The notes under the pieces were generated by a model. That model did not search any database. It was not told the DNA's origin and worked only from the letters and a program-made list of their open reading frames with translations. Of a DNA stretch of 64,000 nucleotides, positions 36,316 to 45,280 are shown one piece after another. The stretch is from Pseudomonadota bacterium. Its GTDB lineage: Bacteria; Pseudomonadota; Gammaproteobacteria; Acidiferrobacterales; UBA6901. The number at the start of each line of letters is the position of its first letter. The first letter of the stretch is position 1. The stretch is taken from positions 1-64,000 of the forward strand of contig JAJYEK010000003.1 of the NCBI GenBank assembly GCA_021785795.1. Direction: 5' to 3'. The translations under genes were made by a program, and so were the position numbers.

Positions 36316-36971
36316 GAGTATTTCTCGAACTGCGGCAGGATTTCGGTTTCGGCACGTGCGGCGTCGCACCATTCCCGGAGCGCCGGCAAGGATTGGATGG
36401 TGTCCATATACCCGGCGGTCACTGGGTCCGCGTCCACACCGTAGATGCTAAAGCGTAAGACGACGGGCGCATACATGGCATCAGCGATGGTGAATCGCCC
36501 AAACAGCATCGGTCCACCTGCCCCAAACCGGCTCCGGCATTCGTTCCAGATTTCCGCGATGCGCGCGATGTCTGCGGCTACCCCGGGCGCCATGCCTCTT
36601 CCCGGGAATGAGCCGCGGCAGTTCATTGGCATGTTGCTTCTCAGGCTAGGGAAGCCGGAATGCATCTCGGCGCTTATCGAGCGCGCAAAGGAGCGTGCGG
36701 TCTTCTCTTCCGGCCATAGGCCCTTGTTCGGATGACGTTCTGCGAGGTATTCGCAGATCGCCAGTGAGTCCCAGATTACGAGGCCGTTATCTTCTAGCAC
36801 CGGAACCTTGCCGGAGGGTGAATGGCGCATAATTTCCGCTTTTCCAGAGTCCGTATAGAGCGAGACGCGTTGCTCTTCGAATTGGATTCCGGACTGCTTC
36901 ATGAGCAGCCACGCCCGCAATGACCAGGAGGAATAATTTTTGTTGCCGATGATAAGTCTGGGTATCGACAT
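36312..36971 (-). CDS. Glutathione S-transferase family protein (second copy)
   Basis: The 219-residue product begins SIPRLIIGNKNYSSWSLRAW, the N-terminal strand and helix of a GST of the type with serine near the thiolate site, then GKVPVLEDNGLVIWDSLAICEYLAE with the DS glutathione contact. The helical domain contains the FTIADAMYAPV segment of the N-capping box. The ATG at 36971 has AGGA about 8 bases upstream; the open frame extends 16 codons further to 37019. It is distinct from the GST at 35153 and the two probably act on different substrates. Confidence 0.92.
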   Translation of the reverse strand: MSIPRLIIGNKNYSSWSLRAWLLMKQSGIQFEEQRVSLYTDSGKAEIMRHSPSGKVPVLEDNGLVIWDSLAICEYLAERHPNKGLWPEEKTARSFARSISAEMHSGFPSLRSNMPMNCRGSFPGRGMAPGVAADIARIAEIWNECRSRFGAGGPMLFGRFTIADAMYAPVVLRFSIYGVDADPVTAGYMDTIQSLPALREWCDAARAETEILPQFEKYS

Positions 36972-37027
36972 CGCTGTTTCCTGCCATCTCCGGAACCGCG
37001 CAGCGCCAGTGGGAGGCAAATCTGTGC

Positions 37028-37627
37028 TCAGGGGGCTAAGTAAAATGCGTGATCGGTCGCTATCCCTTGAAGTGGCACGTCCCAGGGAGACGGCACGAGG
37101 GCCTCTAGTCTCTGGAAGTCATGGGCCAGGCCGAGCAGCTTGGGACGCATCCAATAGTAGCGTTCGCGCAGAAATTCAAGACTGCGGTCGTAAAACCCTC
37201 CGCCCATCCCGAGGCGGTTACCCTCCAAATCAAATCCAACCAGTGGCACCAGTATCAGGTCGAGCTCCTGGGCACGCAGCCAGCAGCGCGGATCGGTCAC
37301 AGGTTCCGGGATGCCGTAGCGGTTCTGCGTAAATACGCTGCGCGGCGTGACTGGCGCGAACCACAGCCGGTCATAGAACAGGCGCGAAAGAACAGGCAGA
37401 AAACAATGCTTGCGCATCCGCCACATACGCTGCATCAGTGGGCGCGGGTCGATCTCGCCGTCGCTTGGAATATAGCAGGCTATGCGTCGCGCAGACCGGA
37501 ACATCGGCGACACGGAGACTCTTTTTGCCAGAAGCGCCGCCGCCCGTGCCTGTTGTGTCGGCAGAAGTGCCCTGCGCATGGCACGCAAGCGCTGCCGTTG
37601 CTCCGGTTTGGAAGCCGCCACGCTCAC
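37028..37627 (-). CDS. fau: 5-formyltetrahydrofolate cyclo-ligase
   Basis: The enzyme converts 5-formyl-THF to 5,10-methenyl-THF with ATP. The 199-residue product has an N-terminal basic helix (EQRQRLRAMRRAL), IACYIPSDGEIDPRPL, the conserved DLILVPLVGFDLEGNRLGMG and GGFYDRSLEF, then LLGLAHDFQR. The start is GTG. It lies directly behind the 6S RNA gene, in the position ygfA/fau holds in enterobacteria and many other gammaproteobacteria, and is probably co-transcribed with it. Confidence 0.96.
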   Translation of the reverse strand: MSVAASKPEQRQRLRAMRRALLPTQQARAAALLAKRVSVSPMFRSARRIACYIPSDGEIDPRPLMQRMWRMRKHCFLPVLSRLFYDRLWFAPVTPRSVFTQNRYGIPEPVTDPRCWLRAQELDLILVPLVGFDLEGNRLGMGGGFYDRSLEFLRERYYWMRPKLLGLAHDFQRLEALVPSPWDVPLQGIATDHAFYLAP

Positions 37628-37637
37628 GAGAAAAGGA

Positions 37638-37825
37638 GGCGCCCTCCGCCTGTGCCGTACCGCCCCTTTGCCCTGAACCGAAGGTTCAGGTGGGAGCCAC
37701 CGAGACGCATCAGGCTTTCCGCTACATGGCGGACTTGCACAACAGCGTCTGCTTTAGCGGCCCCCAGGCATTGAATATATAGGTTCAAGGGACCAAAAGC
37801 GGTTACGTACACCGCAGAGGGCGCC
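37638..37825 (-). ncRNA. ssrS: 6S RNA
   Basis: Read on the minus strand, this 188-base segment folds like 6S RNA. The ends close with GGCGCCCTC and GAGGGCGCC. The 5' half has GGTCCCTTGAACC and then TATATATTCAATG, and the 3' half has CACCTGAACCTTCGGTTCAGG, like the CACCUUGAACCAAGGGUUCAAGG of E. coli 6S RNA. The central bulge that mimics an open promoter would lie between. It sits between zapA and fau, the classical site of ssrS. A short T-run (TCCTTTTC) follows the closing stem. 6S RNA binds the sigma-70 holoenzyme and adjusts transcription in stationary phase. Confidence 0.88.
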
Positions 37826-37860
37826 ATAACTCTGCATGCCAACATCGAACAAGCTGCAGG

Positions 37861-38166
37861 CTACACAATCTCTTCATGCAGGGCGGCGTCGATCTTGCCG
37901 CGCAAGAACTGCAGCCGGCGGTCGATATCGGCTGGAATGCCTGCTGCCTGCTTGCGCAGTTCCAGCAACTCGTTCGCCAGGTTCAGCGCCGCCATCACCG
38001 CACAGCGCTCTGTACCAATGACTTTTCCGCCGTCCTGGACTTCCCGCATCTTCTCATCCAGATAACGTGCGGCGGCGATCAGCGCGGAGCGCTCGCTCTC
38101 CGGGCACGATACCATCAGGTCTTTGCCCAGAATCGATATGTTCACGCCGCCCTGAGCCGCTTTCAC
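37861..38166 (-). CDS. zapA: Cell division protein ZapA
   Basis: ZapA bundles FtsZ filaments at midcell. The 101-residue product has VNISILGKDLMVSCPESERSALIAAARYLDEKM, the conserved head domain, a central VMAALNLANELLELRK and a C-terminal coiled coil. The start is GTG, directly after the stop of the upstream zapB-like gene. It precedes the 6S RNA on the same transcript. Confidence 0.93.
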   Translation of the reverse strand: MKAAQGGVNISILGKDLMVSCPESERSALIAAARYLDEKMREVQDGGKVIGTERCAVMAALNLANELLELRKQAAGIPADIDRRLQFLRGKIDAALHEEIV

Positions 38167-38373
38167 CTAGCTTCGCTCCAGCGCCTTGAGACGGCCGATC
38201 ATCGCCTCAATGCGCGCTCGCGCGACTTGGGTCTTCTCAATCAAGCGGGCGTGCTCGCTCGCAAGATTCCCGTGATCCGTCTTCAGTGAATGGTTCTCGC
38301 GATTCAGGCGTCGGCAGGTATCGATGAGCTCGTTGATTCGCTCTTCAAGTTTTGCCAGATTCTCGCTGTCCAT
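38167..38373 (-). CDS. ZapB-like coiled-coil cell-division protein
   Basis: The 68-residue product is a single coiled coil (LAKLEERINELIDTCRRLNRE, then SLKTDHGNLASEHARLIEK) with the heptad pattern of the TIGR02449/ZapB-like family. Its stop abuts the zapA GTG. The promoter at 38404-38432 serves the pair. In E. coli ZapB links the FtsZ ring to the chromosome through ZapA; the same role is inferred here. Confidence 0.82.
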   Translation of the reverse strand: MDSENLAKLEERINELIDTCRRLNRENHSLKTDHGNLASEHARLIEKTQVARARIEAMIGRLKALERS

Positions 38374-38403
38374 GTCCTGCTTGTCTGAAGTGATCTGTTA
38401 TCA

Positions 38404-38432
38404 AATATAGGGCCGGACGCATTCCTGGTCAA
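38404..38432 (-). promoter_or_regulatory. Sigma-70 promoter for zapB-like, zapA and 6S RNA
   Basis: On the minus strand TTGACC (38432-38427), exactly 17 bases, then TATATT (38409-38404). It lies 31 bases before the zapB-like ATG. Confidence 0.72.
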
Positions 38433-38465
38433 CGACTTCATGACCCCGGCCCAGGGTAGTAAACT

Positions 38466-38496
38466 AGGCAGGCTGGATGCATGATCCAGCCTGCCT
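38466..38496. other. Long perfect hairpin
   Basis: A 13-bp perfect stem, AGGCAGGCTGGAT/ATCCAGCCTGCCT, with a 5-base loop GCATG. No T-run follows on either side. It stands in the gap between the divergent zapB-like and tamA genes, so it is not at the end of any gene that I recognise. It may be a protein-binding palindrome or a remnant of a mobile element. Confidence 0.55.
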
Positions 38497-39047
38497 GCCG
38501 GCGCGCGAAAGCCACCGGGAAGGCAAGTCCGGATGCCGGTGCGATCGCAACCCTTGAGGTTTGCGGCGTGTCCGGCGATCTGGCGGTGCGTTGGGTGGCG
38601 GGACTCATGAAGGCAGGGCAGGGCCGGACCGGATCGTACTTATGCGCTTTAGGCGTTCGGACAGCGCACGATCAAGGCAATTTCCCGGCGCCAGGTTGTG
38701 GCAGTACCTTCCGGAGGCTTGCCAGGGCCTGCGCGGTTCGCGGCTACGCGGTTGCCTAGAGCATACCTGCACTTGTGTGGATGAGTGATTAGGCATGCTG
38801 CGAGACGGCCCCAGTCAACTTCCGAATGGGCCCCATGACAAAAGAATCGTGCAGGCGTTGCCGATGGCCTGCGGTCGGCGTCAATGCGTTTCCGCTGGGA
38901 CTGCTGATCACGCCAGTGCGGCGAGGCCAGATCCGAAATGATCTGCGGCCATGTTCTAGTGCGCCGTGCATTTGCGGGCCGCTTCCTCCCCGTGCTGGAG
39001 CGTGTGCAGTTGTGGACCGGATCATAGCAAAGACCGGGAGGTGATGG

Positions 39048-39230
39048 ATGAAGAGACCGCCGGTTCGGCAACGAGCCGGAAGCATCCAAGGAGAAGCCGA
39101 GCCTGTGGGGCTGATGCAGCCAGCCATCTGTCTCAGGATGGCAAAATTGCCGCTGGTCTCGGCGAAACCGGCCGGCATTCGGATTGTGGTAGTCCGGTAC
39201 TGGCAATCGACGGACGCGGCTTTGCTTTGA
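39048..39230 (+). CDS. Possible 60-codon leader ORF overlapping the tamA start
   Basis: An ATG at 39048 stands 6 bases after a strong GGGAGG site, and the frame runs 60 codons to a TGA at 39228-39230. That stop overlaps a TTG at 39227 that would start tamA with a perfect signal peptide (TTGA overlap). The product is basic and has no known family. It may serve to couple translation of tamA; or the good ribosome site may be the remnant of another start, if the sequence has a frameshift here. Expression is unproven. Confidence 0.35.
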   Translation: MKRPPVRQRAGSIQGEAEPVGLMQPAICLRMAKLPLVSAKPAGIRIVVVRYWQSTDAALL

Positions 39231-40972
39231 AGCCGCGGCGGCCATTTCTTGTCTGCCGGCTTTTTCTCGCCTGCGGGTTGCTGGTGGCGTCTAGCAGCTG
39301 GGCTGCGGAGCTGCGCTTCCGGTTCACCGGTGTCCCTGCCATCTTGCGTGCGCGCCTCCACGACACCATGACGCCGGTGCCGCTTGCCAAGTCTGCCGCC
39401 GATATCTCGGATGCCCGCATAGCGGCAGCTCTGCGCCTTCGTCTGGCGCTGGAGGCCTACGGATATTATGACGCCCGCTGGCAGGAACAGGTGGTCGGGA
39501 AGGAAGGCAACTATACGCTGACTTTTGTGCTGCAACCGGGTCCACAGATTCGGGTGCACAACGTCACTCTGCGCGCAAAGGGGGCGGGCAGCGGTCTTCC
39601 GGTACTGCACCAGCTGTTTGGGATGTTTCCGTTGCGGCGCGAGGGGGCGCTCGATCAGCCCCTCTATGACAGCTGGAAGGGCAGGGTGCTGAATGCACTG
39701 CGCGCGCAAGGTTACGCCAAGGCCGATTTTTCCCGTCATGAGATCCTCATCGACCGGAATAATCACTGGGCCGATATCTTTCTTACGGTTGACAGTGGCA
39801 ACCGCTACCGGTTCGGAGCAGTGGTGTTCGATGGGGCAAGGATCTATTCGCATCACTTCCTCTCTCGCTATCTCGATTTCAGCCCGGGCGACTGGTACAG
39901 CCCGGCAAGACTTGCGCGCACCCAGGCGAATTTCCGTAATGCCGACAGGTTCTCGGAAATCGTCGTCCTGCCTGACCTGCAGCGTGCGCGCAACGGGCGC
40001 ATACCCATCAGGGTGTTGCTGAAGTCGCTTCGGCCCAAGCGTCTCAAGCTGGGGGCGGGCTACCGTTCGGACCTCGGTGCCAACTTGGCGGTCGGATATG
40101 ACGATTACAACGCTTTCCGGCGCGGGCAGCATCTGCATCTTTCGGCGACCCTGGCGCAACGGGTGCTGGATGTGAGCACAAGCTACGTATGGCCGGTAGG
40201 GGACCGTCTCGGAACCCGCTACATTGCCCAGGTAAGCTTCCAGCATTTGAACCTTATCCCATACAGCGCGGGCGTGTTCGATACCGGGTTTGGGCGTGAC
40301 TGGTACATGGGGGGCGGGGCCACCTTTGGCGCGCTCCTCTCCTATCAGAAAATTACCTATACCATCGATGGAGTATCGGGTCAGGCACGTGTCACGATGC
40401 CGTCGTTGCGGTACTCGGTGCAGAATTTCGCCAACCCGGTGCGCCCCCTTGAGGGCGACTCCTGGGAGGCGGTCATTCAGGGCGGAGCGCGAGCGCTGAT
40501 CAGCGATGCGAACTTCATGCAAGTGCGCGCCCACGGAGTATGGCGCCACCGACTGAATTCCAGGTGGGGCGTTGGATTGCGGGCCGAGGCCGGAACCACG
40601 TGGCTGGCAGGATCGATCGACAACCTGCCGCCTACCCTGCGCTTCTTTGCCGGGGGCGAAGGCACCCTACCCGGCTATGCCTTTCTTTCTCAGGGGCCAG
40701 AGCTGGACGGGGTGGTGCTGGGCGGTCGCAGCCTTCTGGTCGGCGGCGCGGATGTGGAGCGGTTTATCGCGAGAAACTGGGGTATCGTCGCGTTTTATCA
40801 CGCTGGCAATGCCTTCAACAGTTTCACTGCGTTCCGTGTCTTGCAGGACGTCGGGCTGGGTGTGCGCTGGTACTCACCTTTTGGTCCGGTACGTCTGGAC
40901 GTTGCCCATCCTTTAGTGGGCCCGATGGCCCCGTATTTGCGTGTGGTTTTCTCTGTGGGCCTCAGCCTGTGA
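39227..40972 (+). CDS. tamA: Outer-membrane assembly factor TamA (BamA/Omp85 family)
   Basis: TamA inserts in the outer membrane and, with TamB, helps assemble autotransporters and other proteins or lipids. The product has POTRA-like domains at about residues 20-240 (VPAILRARLHDTM, GYYDARWQEQVVGKEG, RVHNVTLRAKGAG) and a C-terminal 16-strand barrel with GVGLRAEAGT and RFFAGGEGTLPGYAF, the conserved RGY-like loop region, ending FGPVRLDVAHP and VVFSVGLSL. I start it at the TTG at 39227, giving KPRRPFLVCRLFLACG, an ideal signal peptide; an in-frame ATG at 39044 would add 61 residues in front of the signal and is unlikely. It overlaps tamB by 4 bases. Confidence 0.9.
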   Translation: MKPRRPFLVCRLFLACGLLVASSSWAAELRFRFTGVPAILRARLHDTMTPVPLAKSAADISDARIAAALRLRLALEAYGYYDARWQEQVVGKEGNYTLTFVLQPGPQIRVHNVTLRAKGAGSGLPVLHQLFGMFPLRREGALDQPLYDSWKGRVLNALRAQGYAKADFSRHEILIDRNNHWADIFLTVDSGNRYRFGAVVFDGARIYSHHFLSRYLDFSPGDWYSPARLARTQANFRNADRFSEIVVLPDLQRARNGRIPIRVLLKSLRPKRLKLGAGYRSDLGANLAVGYDDYNAFRRGQHLHLSATLAQRVLDVSTSYVWPVGDRLGTRYIAQVSFQHLNLIPYSAGVFDTGFGRDWYMGGGATFGALLSYQKITYTIDGVSGQARVTMPSLRYSVQNFANPVRPLEGDSWEAVIQGGARALISDANFMQVRAHGVWRHRLNSRWGVGLRAEAGTTWLAGSIDNLPPTLRFFAGGEGTLPGYAFLSQGPELDGVVLGGRSLLVGGADVERFIARNWGIVAFYHAGNAFNSFTAFRVLQDVGLGVRWYSPFGPVRLDVAHPLVGPMAPYLRVVFSVGLSL

Positions 40973-43900
40973 GACGAATTCTCATCCTGATCTCCTGCTT
41001 CCTGCTGGCGGTTGGCGGGATCGGACATTGGCTGATTTTCACGCCTGCGGGGGCTCGCTGGATGCTGGCGCGCATTCCCGGTCTGGAAATTGCGACGGTG
41101 CAGGGCAACCTGGCCGGGAACCTGGAATTGCGCGGCCTGCGCTGGCGCAAGGGCGCCGAGCGGTTGTCGGTGGATCGGCTTGAAATTGATTGGTCGCCAG
41201 CTGCTCTGTGGCATGCTGAGATCCTGGTTAGAACGCTGCGGATGAGCGGCGCAGAGATCCACCTGGCTTCATCTCCGGAACCTGCTTTGGCGCCGGATCT
41301 ATTGTTTCCACACCTGCCACCCTGGTTCCATCTGTTGCATGTGCAGATCGCGCATCTGGATCTTGCGCAACTAACGTCCTGGAGGGGGCGGCAGCGGCAG
41401 CTCAGTCTTCGGCAGGTTGCGGCAGATGTAACGTGGACCGGCGCGCACCTGCGTTCAGCGCATTGTCGCATCGTGTCATCCGGATGGGTGGCGGAAGGCT
41501 CTCTGAATTTGGGGTGGGTAAGACCAAGCCTTAAGAGCATCGGGACCTGGGTGTCGTCCGGTACGCGGATAGCATGGAGCGCGGACTGGAAGGCCAGTCC
41601 GGGCGCACCGCTCGGCGGACCGGTCATTGTCCGCGCACAAGGCGGCGTTTCCTTCGCGATTGCTGCAGATGCCAGGCTGGAACAGCGCGCGTTTCAGCTG
41701 CGCAATGGGCGCCTCCTGGTTCCGGGGCTGAGCAGACCGGCGCTGCTAAATGCCGTGCTTTCTTACGGTCATCGCTCCGGCCACTACCATCTTCATCTCC
41801 GCGGGGAGGAGATTTATTTGGGCGGTTTGCGCAAGCCGGTTCCAGCCGGTCCCTATGCCCTAGATCTGCAGCTGGATGGAACTCTCCAGCGTTACCTCGG
41901 GCACATGATGCTTCGGGCGCCGAAGATCCGCACCCGCCTTGCGGCAGATCTTGCCGGAGATGAGGCGGGATACCGGATGACCGCGCTTTCCGGTGACATG
42001 CTCGGTGGATGCGTGAGCAGTGGCTGGATGACGCTGACCTGGCGACCGGCGTTGCGCATTGCGGCACAGCTGACCTTGGCTGGCGTGAATCCGGAAAGCC
42101 TGCTACCCCAGCTGCAAGGCAGCCTGAACGGGGCCCTGCGGCTGCGGTTGATGAAGAATGACGGCGGGCTGGACGGGACCCTGGCAGTGAATCTCGTTTC
42201 TAGCCGTGTCGATCACCAGAGGCTGCAGGGCCGGGCCCGGTTCAGTTTCACGCCGCGGGTGTTTCAGGTTGATGCGCTGGACATCACCGGCCCCGGCCTG
42301 GACGTGCGTGCCGCGGGCGCTTTGCAGCGGCGGGTGGATTTTTCAGCATGGGTATCCCGGTGGGCTAACATATTTCCGGCGCTGCGGGGCGAGAGCCGTG
42401 TCGCAGGTTGGCTGGCCTACGCGAGCGGGCGCTGGCGGGGCCGGATACAGGGCCGGGCGCAGCACCTGCGTTTCCGGGCCTACCAGGCGGCTACCGTGCA
42501 CCTTACAGCCACATCGACGTCCGGTGTGCGGGGCCGTCTGGATATTCAAGCACAGGGGCTGCGGGTTGCCGGCGTAGATATCGATTTGAATGCCCTGACC
42601 CAGGGAACGCCAAGCAATTTCGACAGCCGTATCGAAGCCCGCTGGCAGGGCAATGTTGTCCGGCTTGCCGCAAGAGTCTCTCACCGCGCCAATGCATGGA
42701 ACGCAGAGCTGCAACGCCTGAACGTCGAAGGTCGACGCGTTGGTCGCTGGAGCCTGACGGAACCGGTCCGGATCGGCTGGAGTCGCGGACGGGTCGCGGT
42801 GCCCACGCTAGGTCTCGTCGATGGCCGGGGAGCAAGCATCCGCCTGGCCGGTGATTGGGCCTTTGCTGAGCGGCGTGGTCAAGGCTCAATCCATATCCGT
42901 GCCCTGCCTTTGAACGTGATTGCCGTTTCCGGGGAAGTCCAGGCTAAGGGGCGGGTTGACCTTGATGCTGCTGCGCGCTGCGACGGGTCGTGCACGGCGG
43001 TTGGGGATGCCGGCCTTTCTGGCGCGACATTCGCCTGGCGCCAGGACGGCCGGGTAATTGAGATTCCCGTGTCCTCATGGACTGCCGGTCTGCGCGCAAG
43101 CGCCAAGGCGATCACGGTCGACACCCGGCTGATCCTGGCGAAGGGATTAGGAGCGGCAGATGGGGTAGTGACCTTGCCCATCGCGCTAAATGTTCCGTTC
43201 TCATGGTTACCGGCGGGCCCGGTGAGGGGGAGGCTCAATTTTGATTTGCGGTCTCGCATGCTCGCGGCCGCCTCGTTTCACCGTGTCACCGTGGGCCCAG
43301 GGTGGCAAATCGGGGGCAATCTGCGCCTGACCGGATCCTGGACGCATCCCGAATGGGGCGGCAGCGCGGTATTGCGGAACGCCACAATCTTTATCCCGCA
43401 AGCGGGAATCTCTGTCACTCGGATCCATGCGCACTTGCAGGCCAGGGGCGATAATCTGGTCATCAGCCGATTCCAGGCGGATTCCGGAAAGGGCAGCATT
43501 CGCGGACAGGGGATTGTAAACCTTTCCGGGTTTACCCCGTCGCAGTACCGCCTGCAGCTGACGGGCAATGATTTCTCCATCCTGAACCTTCCGGAGGTCA
43601 CCGCTTCAGTCGCTCCGAACATAACCATAGATGGTGACCGCCAGCGTGTCCGCATCACCGGCAAAGTGACCGCTGATCGGCTGCGCATCCTGGGAAGCCA
43701 GCTCGGCGGTGTACGTCCGAGCGGGGATGTAGTGTTCGTGAAGGCTCCGGTGGAGCCCGGCATCGGTCCCGTGTTCGACGTCAGGCTGGTGCTTGGCTTG
43801 GGCAATGATGCCAAAGTGATACTGGGAGGCCTGCAATCCGGCCTGCAGGGAACGCTTCAAATAATGGCCCAGGCCAAGCAGCCACCCCGGCTGGAAGGGG

Positions 43901-44535
43901 TGTTGAACATGGCGAACGGTAGCTATGAGATTTATGGCAAGAGCCTGAAGTTTACCCGCGGCGTGATCCGGTTCAACGGCGCTGCGGGCCAGGGTATATT
44001 GGATGTGCTGGCATTGCGCCGTGTATCTGCGACTGCCTTCGGGACGAATCTTGAGAATGTTCAGGTGGGGGTGCAGGTAACCGGTACCCTCCAGTCTCCC
44101 CAGGTGCAGCTCTACTCGGTACCGGCCATGTCCGACACGGATGTGCTTTCCTATCTGGTCTTCGGCTACCCGGCTAGCGGTCTGCAAAGCCAAAATACCC
44201 TTCTCGCGGCAGCGGCAAGCCAGCTCTTCTCAACGACTCAGGCGACCTTGTTCCGGCAGAGCCTGCTAGGCGACGTCGGGCTGGGCAACCTTAGCACTAG
44301 CTCAGCCGGGGCCGGAGCGGGTACCGGGGCCGGAACCAGCGGCCTCGCCGGAACCATCATCACGCTGGGACATTACCTGACGCCCTATCTCTACGTCAGC
44401 ATCGGTCGATCTATAATGGGTACCGGTACTGTGGCGCGCCTGCGCTACCGCCTCACTCGCTCGATCGAAGTCCAGACGGAGGGGGGTACAGTTGGCAGTG
44501 GCGTCAGCGTGTTTTACCGCATTGAACTGCGATAA
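40969..44535 (+). CDS. tamB: Translocation and assembly module TamB
   Basis: The 1188-residue product has an N-terminal membrane anchor (RRILILISCFLLAVGGIG) and a long, mostly beta-strand body with the DUF490/TamB C-terminal domain (from about residue 850: GSWTHPEWGGSAVLRNATI, GVLNMANGSYEIYGKSL, GVIRFNGAAGQGILDVLA, SDTDVLSYLVFGYP). It spans the periplasm and acts with TamA. The GTG at 40969 overlaps the tamA stop as GTGA; the longer open frame upstream is a shadow of tamA. Together they form a clear tamA-tamB operon. Confidence 0.96.
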   Translation: MRRILILISCFLLAVGGIGHWLIFTPAGARWMLARIPGLEIATVQGNLAGNLELRGLRWRKGAERLSVDRLEIDWSPAALWHAEILVRTLRMSGAEIHLASSPEPALAPDLLFPHLPPWFHLLHVQIAHLDLAQLTSWRGRQRQLSLRQVAADVTWTGAHLRSAHCRIVSSGWVAEGSLNLGWVRPSLKSIGTWVSSGTRIAWSADWKASPGAPLGGPVIVRAQGGVSFAIAADARLEQRAFQLRNGRLLVPGLSRPALLNAVLSYGHRSGHYHLHLRGEEIYLGGLRKPVPAGPYALDLQLDGTLQRYLGHMMLRAPKIRTRLAADLAGDEAGYRMTALSGDMLGGCVSSGWMTLTWRPALRIAAQLTLAGVNPESLLPQLQGSLNGALRLRLMKNDGGLDGTLAVNLVSSRVDHQRLQGRARFSFTPRVFQVDALDITGPGLDVRAAGALQRRVDFSAWVSRWANIFPALRGESRVAGWLAYASGRWRGRIQGRAQHLRFRAYQAATVHLTATSTSGVRGRLDIQAQGLRVAGVDIDLNALTQGTPSNFDSRIEARWQGNVVRLAARVSHRANAWNAELQRLNVEGRRVGRWSLTEPVRIGWSRGRVAVPTLGLVDGRGASIRLAGDWAFAERRGQGSIHIRALPLNVIAVSGEVQAKGRVDLDAAARCDGSCTAVGDAGLSGATFAWRQDGRVIEIPVSSWTAGLRASAKAITVDTRLILAKGLGAADGVVTLPIALNVPFSWLPAGPVRGRLNFDLRSRMLAAASFHRVTVGPGWQIGGNLRLTGSWTHPEWGGSAVLRNATIFIPQAGISVTRIHAHLQARGDNLVISRFQADSGKGSIRGQGIVNLSGFTPSQYRLQLTGNDFSILNLPEVTASVAPNITIDGDRQRVRITGKVTADRLRILGSQLGGVRPSGDVVFVKAPVEPGIGPVFDVRLVLGLGNDAKVILGGLQSGLQGTLQIMAQAKQPPRLEGVLNMANGSYEIYGKSLKFTRGVIRFNGAAGQGILDVLALRRVSATAFGTNLENVQVGVQVTGTLQSPQVQLYSVPAMSDTDVLSYLVFGYPASGLQSQNTLLAAAASQLFSTTQATLFRQSLLGDVGLGNLSTSSAGAGAGTGAGTSGLAGTIITLGHYLTPYLYVSIGRSIMGTGTVARLRYRLTRSIEVQTEGGTVGSGVSVFYRIELR

Positions 44536-44897
44536 TTTAGGCCGCAAATCCGGGCGCGCCGTTTCACTGTACCGGAAATCTGCGGCCCGGCCATCAGCGC
44601 GGACCCAAGCGCCGGATTGCCGGTCGGCCCCTGTGCCAAAGGTACAGCAACTCCCCGGGGCATGGCAGAAGAGGCTAGCGTTACGTGTTCTGGGCGGCAC
44701 ATTGCCGCGGCGTTGCAGCCCGTTTCGGACCGCGTCCTAGCAGCGGTCGCGGCGCGAAGCGCGCACCGCGATGCCGTCATCGATCCATGCGCTATCCTCA
44801 GTATGCCGATATCCGGTCTATGACATCTGAAGCGCCGCGGCACGTTCTGGTAATATAGGGGGCACTCCAGCAAATCAGACCAGTGATGGTGGCGAGC
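44536..44897. other. Gap after tamB
   Basis: A 720-base frame on the minus strand (44514-45233) covers this gap and the gene at 44898, but its composition (many His, Arg, Cys) suggests chance. No RNA or terminator was seen. Confidence 0.4.
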
Positions 44898-45215
44898 ATG
44901 CCGAGTATCGTAGATCCCCTGCGCAGATTCGCGGACCAGCATCCCATTGAACCCGGCGCCATAATCGTGGATGGTCGAATGGACAATGGCCACGCTTGCC
45001 GGCTGATCGACAATACCGGCGACATCGACCCGGGAATGCTCAAAGAACTGCTGGACCTGCTTGTTAGCGAGAAGCGCTTTGGCGGCGCCGGATTGTCGCC
45101 GGCGGGAGGCAATGCGGTAACTATCGGGGCCCCGCAGTGTGGGCATATCCAGGTTGGAGAAGTTCTCTACCGCCTGCTCGTATTTCCTTACGAGGCGCGA
45201 ATCGACCGTTTCTGA
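44898..45215 (+). CDS. Small hypothetical protein
   Basis: The 105-residue translation (MPSIVDPLRRFADQHPI at the start, VGEVLYRLLVFPYEARIDRF at the end) has the balanced composition of a real protein and alternating hydrophobic/polar spacing, unlike the antisense frame. The middle is rich in Gly/Asp (IIVDGRMDNGHACRLIDNTG). I do not recognise a family. An ATG at 44898 is chosen; starts at 44883 or 44886 are possible. The ribosome site is weak. It faces the PA2778-type gene tail to tail. Confidence 0.5.
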   Translation: MPSIVDPLRRFADQHPIEPGAIIVDGRMDNGHACRLIDNTGDIDPGMLKELLDLLVSEKRFGGAGLSPAGGNAVTIGAPQCGHIQVGEVLYRLLVFPYEARIDRF

Positions 45216-45280
45216 GCGGGGCGCCATTTCCATGTTCCGGACGGGTCTGGCGGCATTCCATTGAGGTAATCGGGGCCGGC

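Noticed and set aside
38789..40549. 586-codon open frame on the minus strand
   Set aside because: It is antisense to the tamA signal and POTRA region and resembles no family.
44514..45233. 240-codon minus-strand frame after tamB
   Set aside because: His/Arg/Cys-rich and antisense to a more protein-like plus-strand frame at 44898; not accepted.
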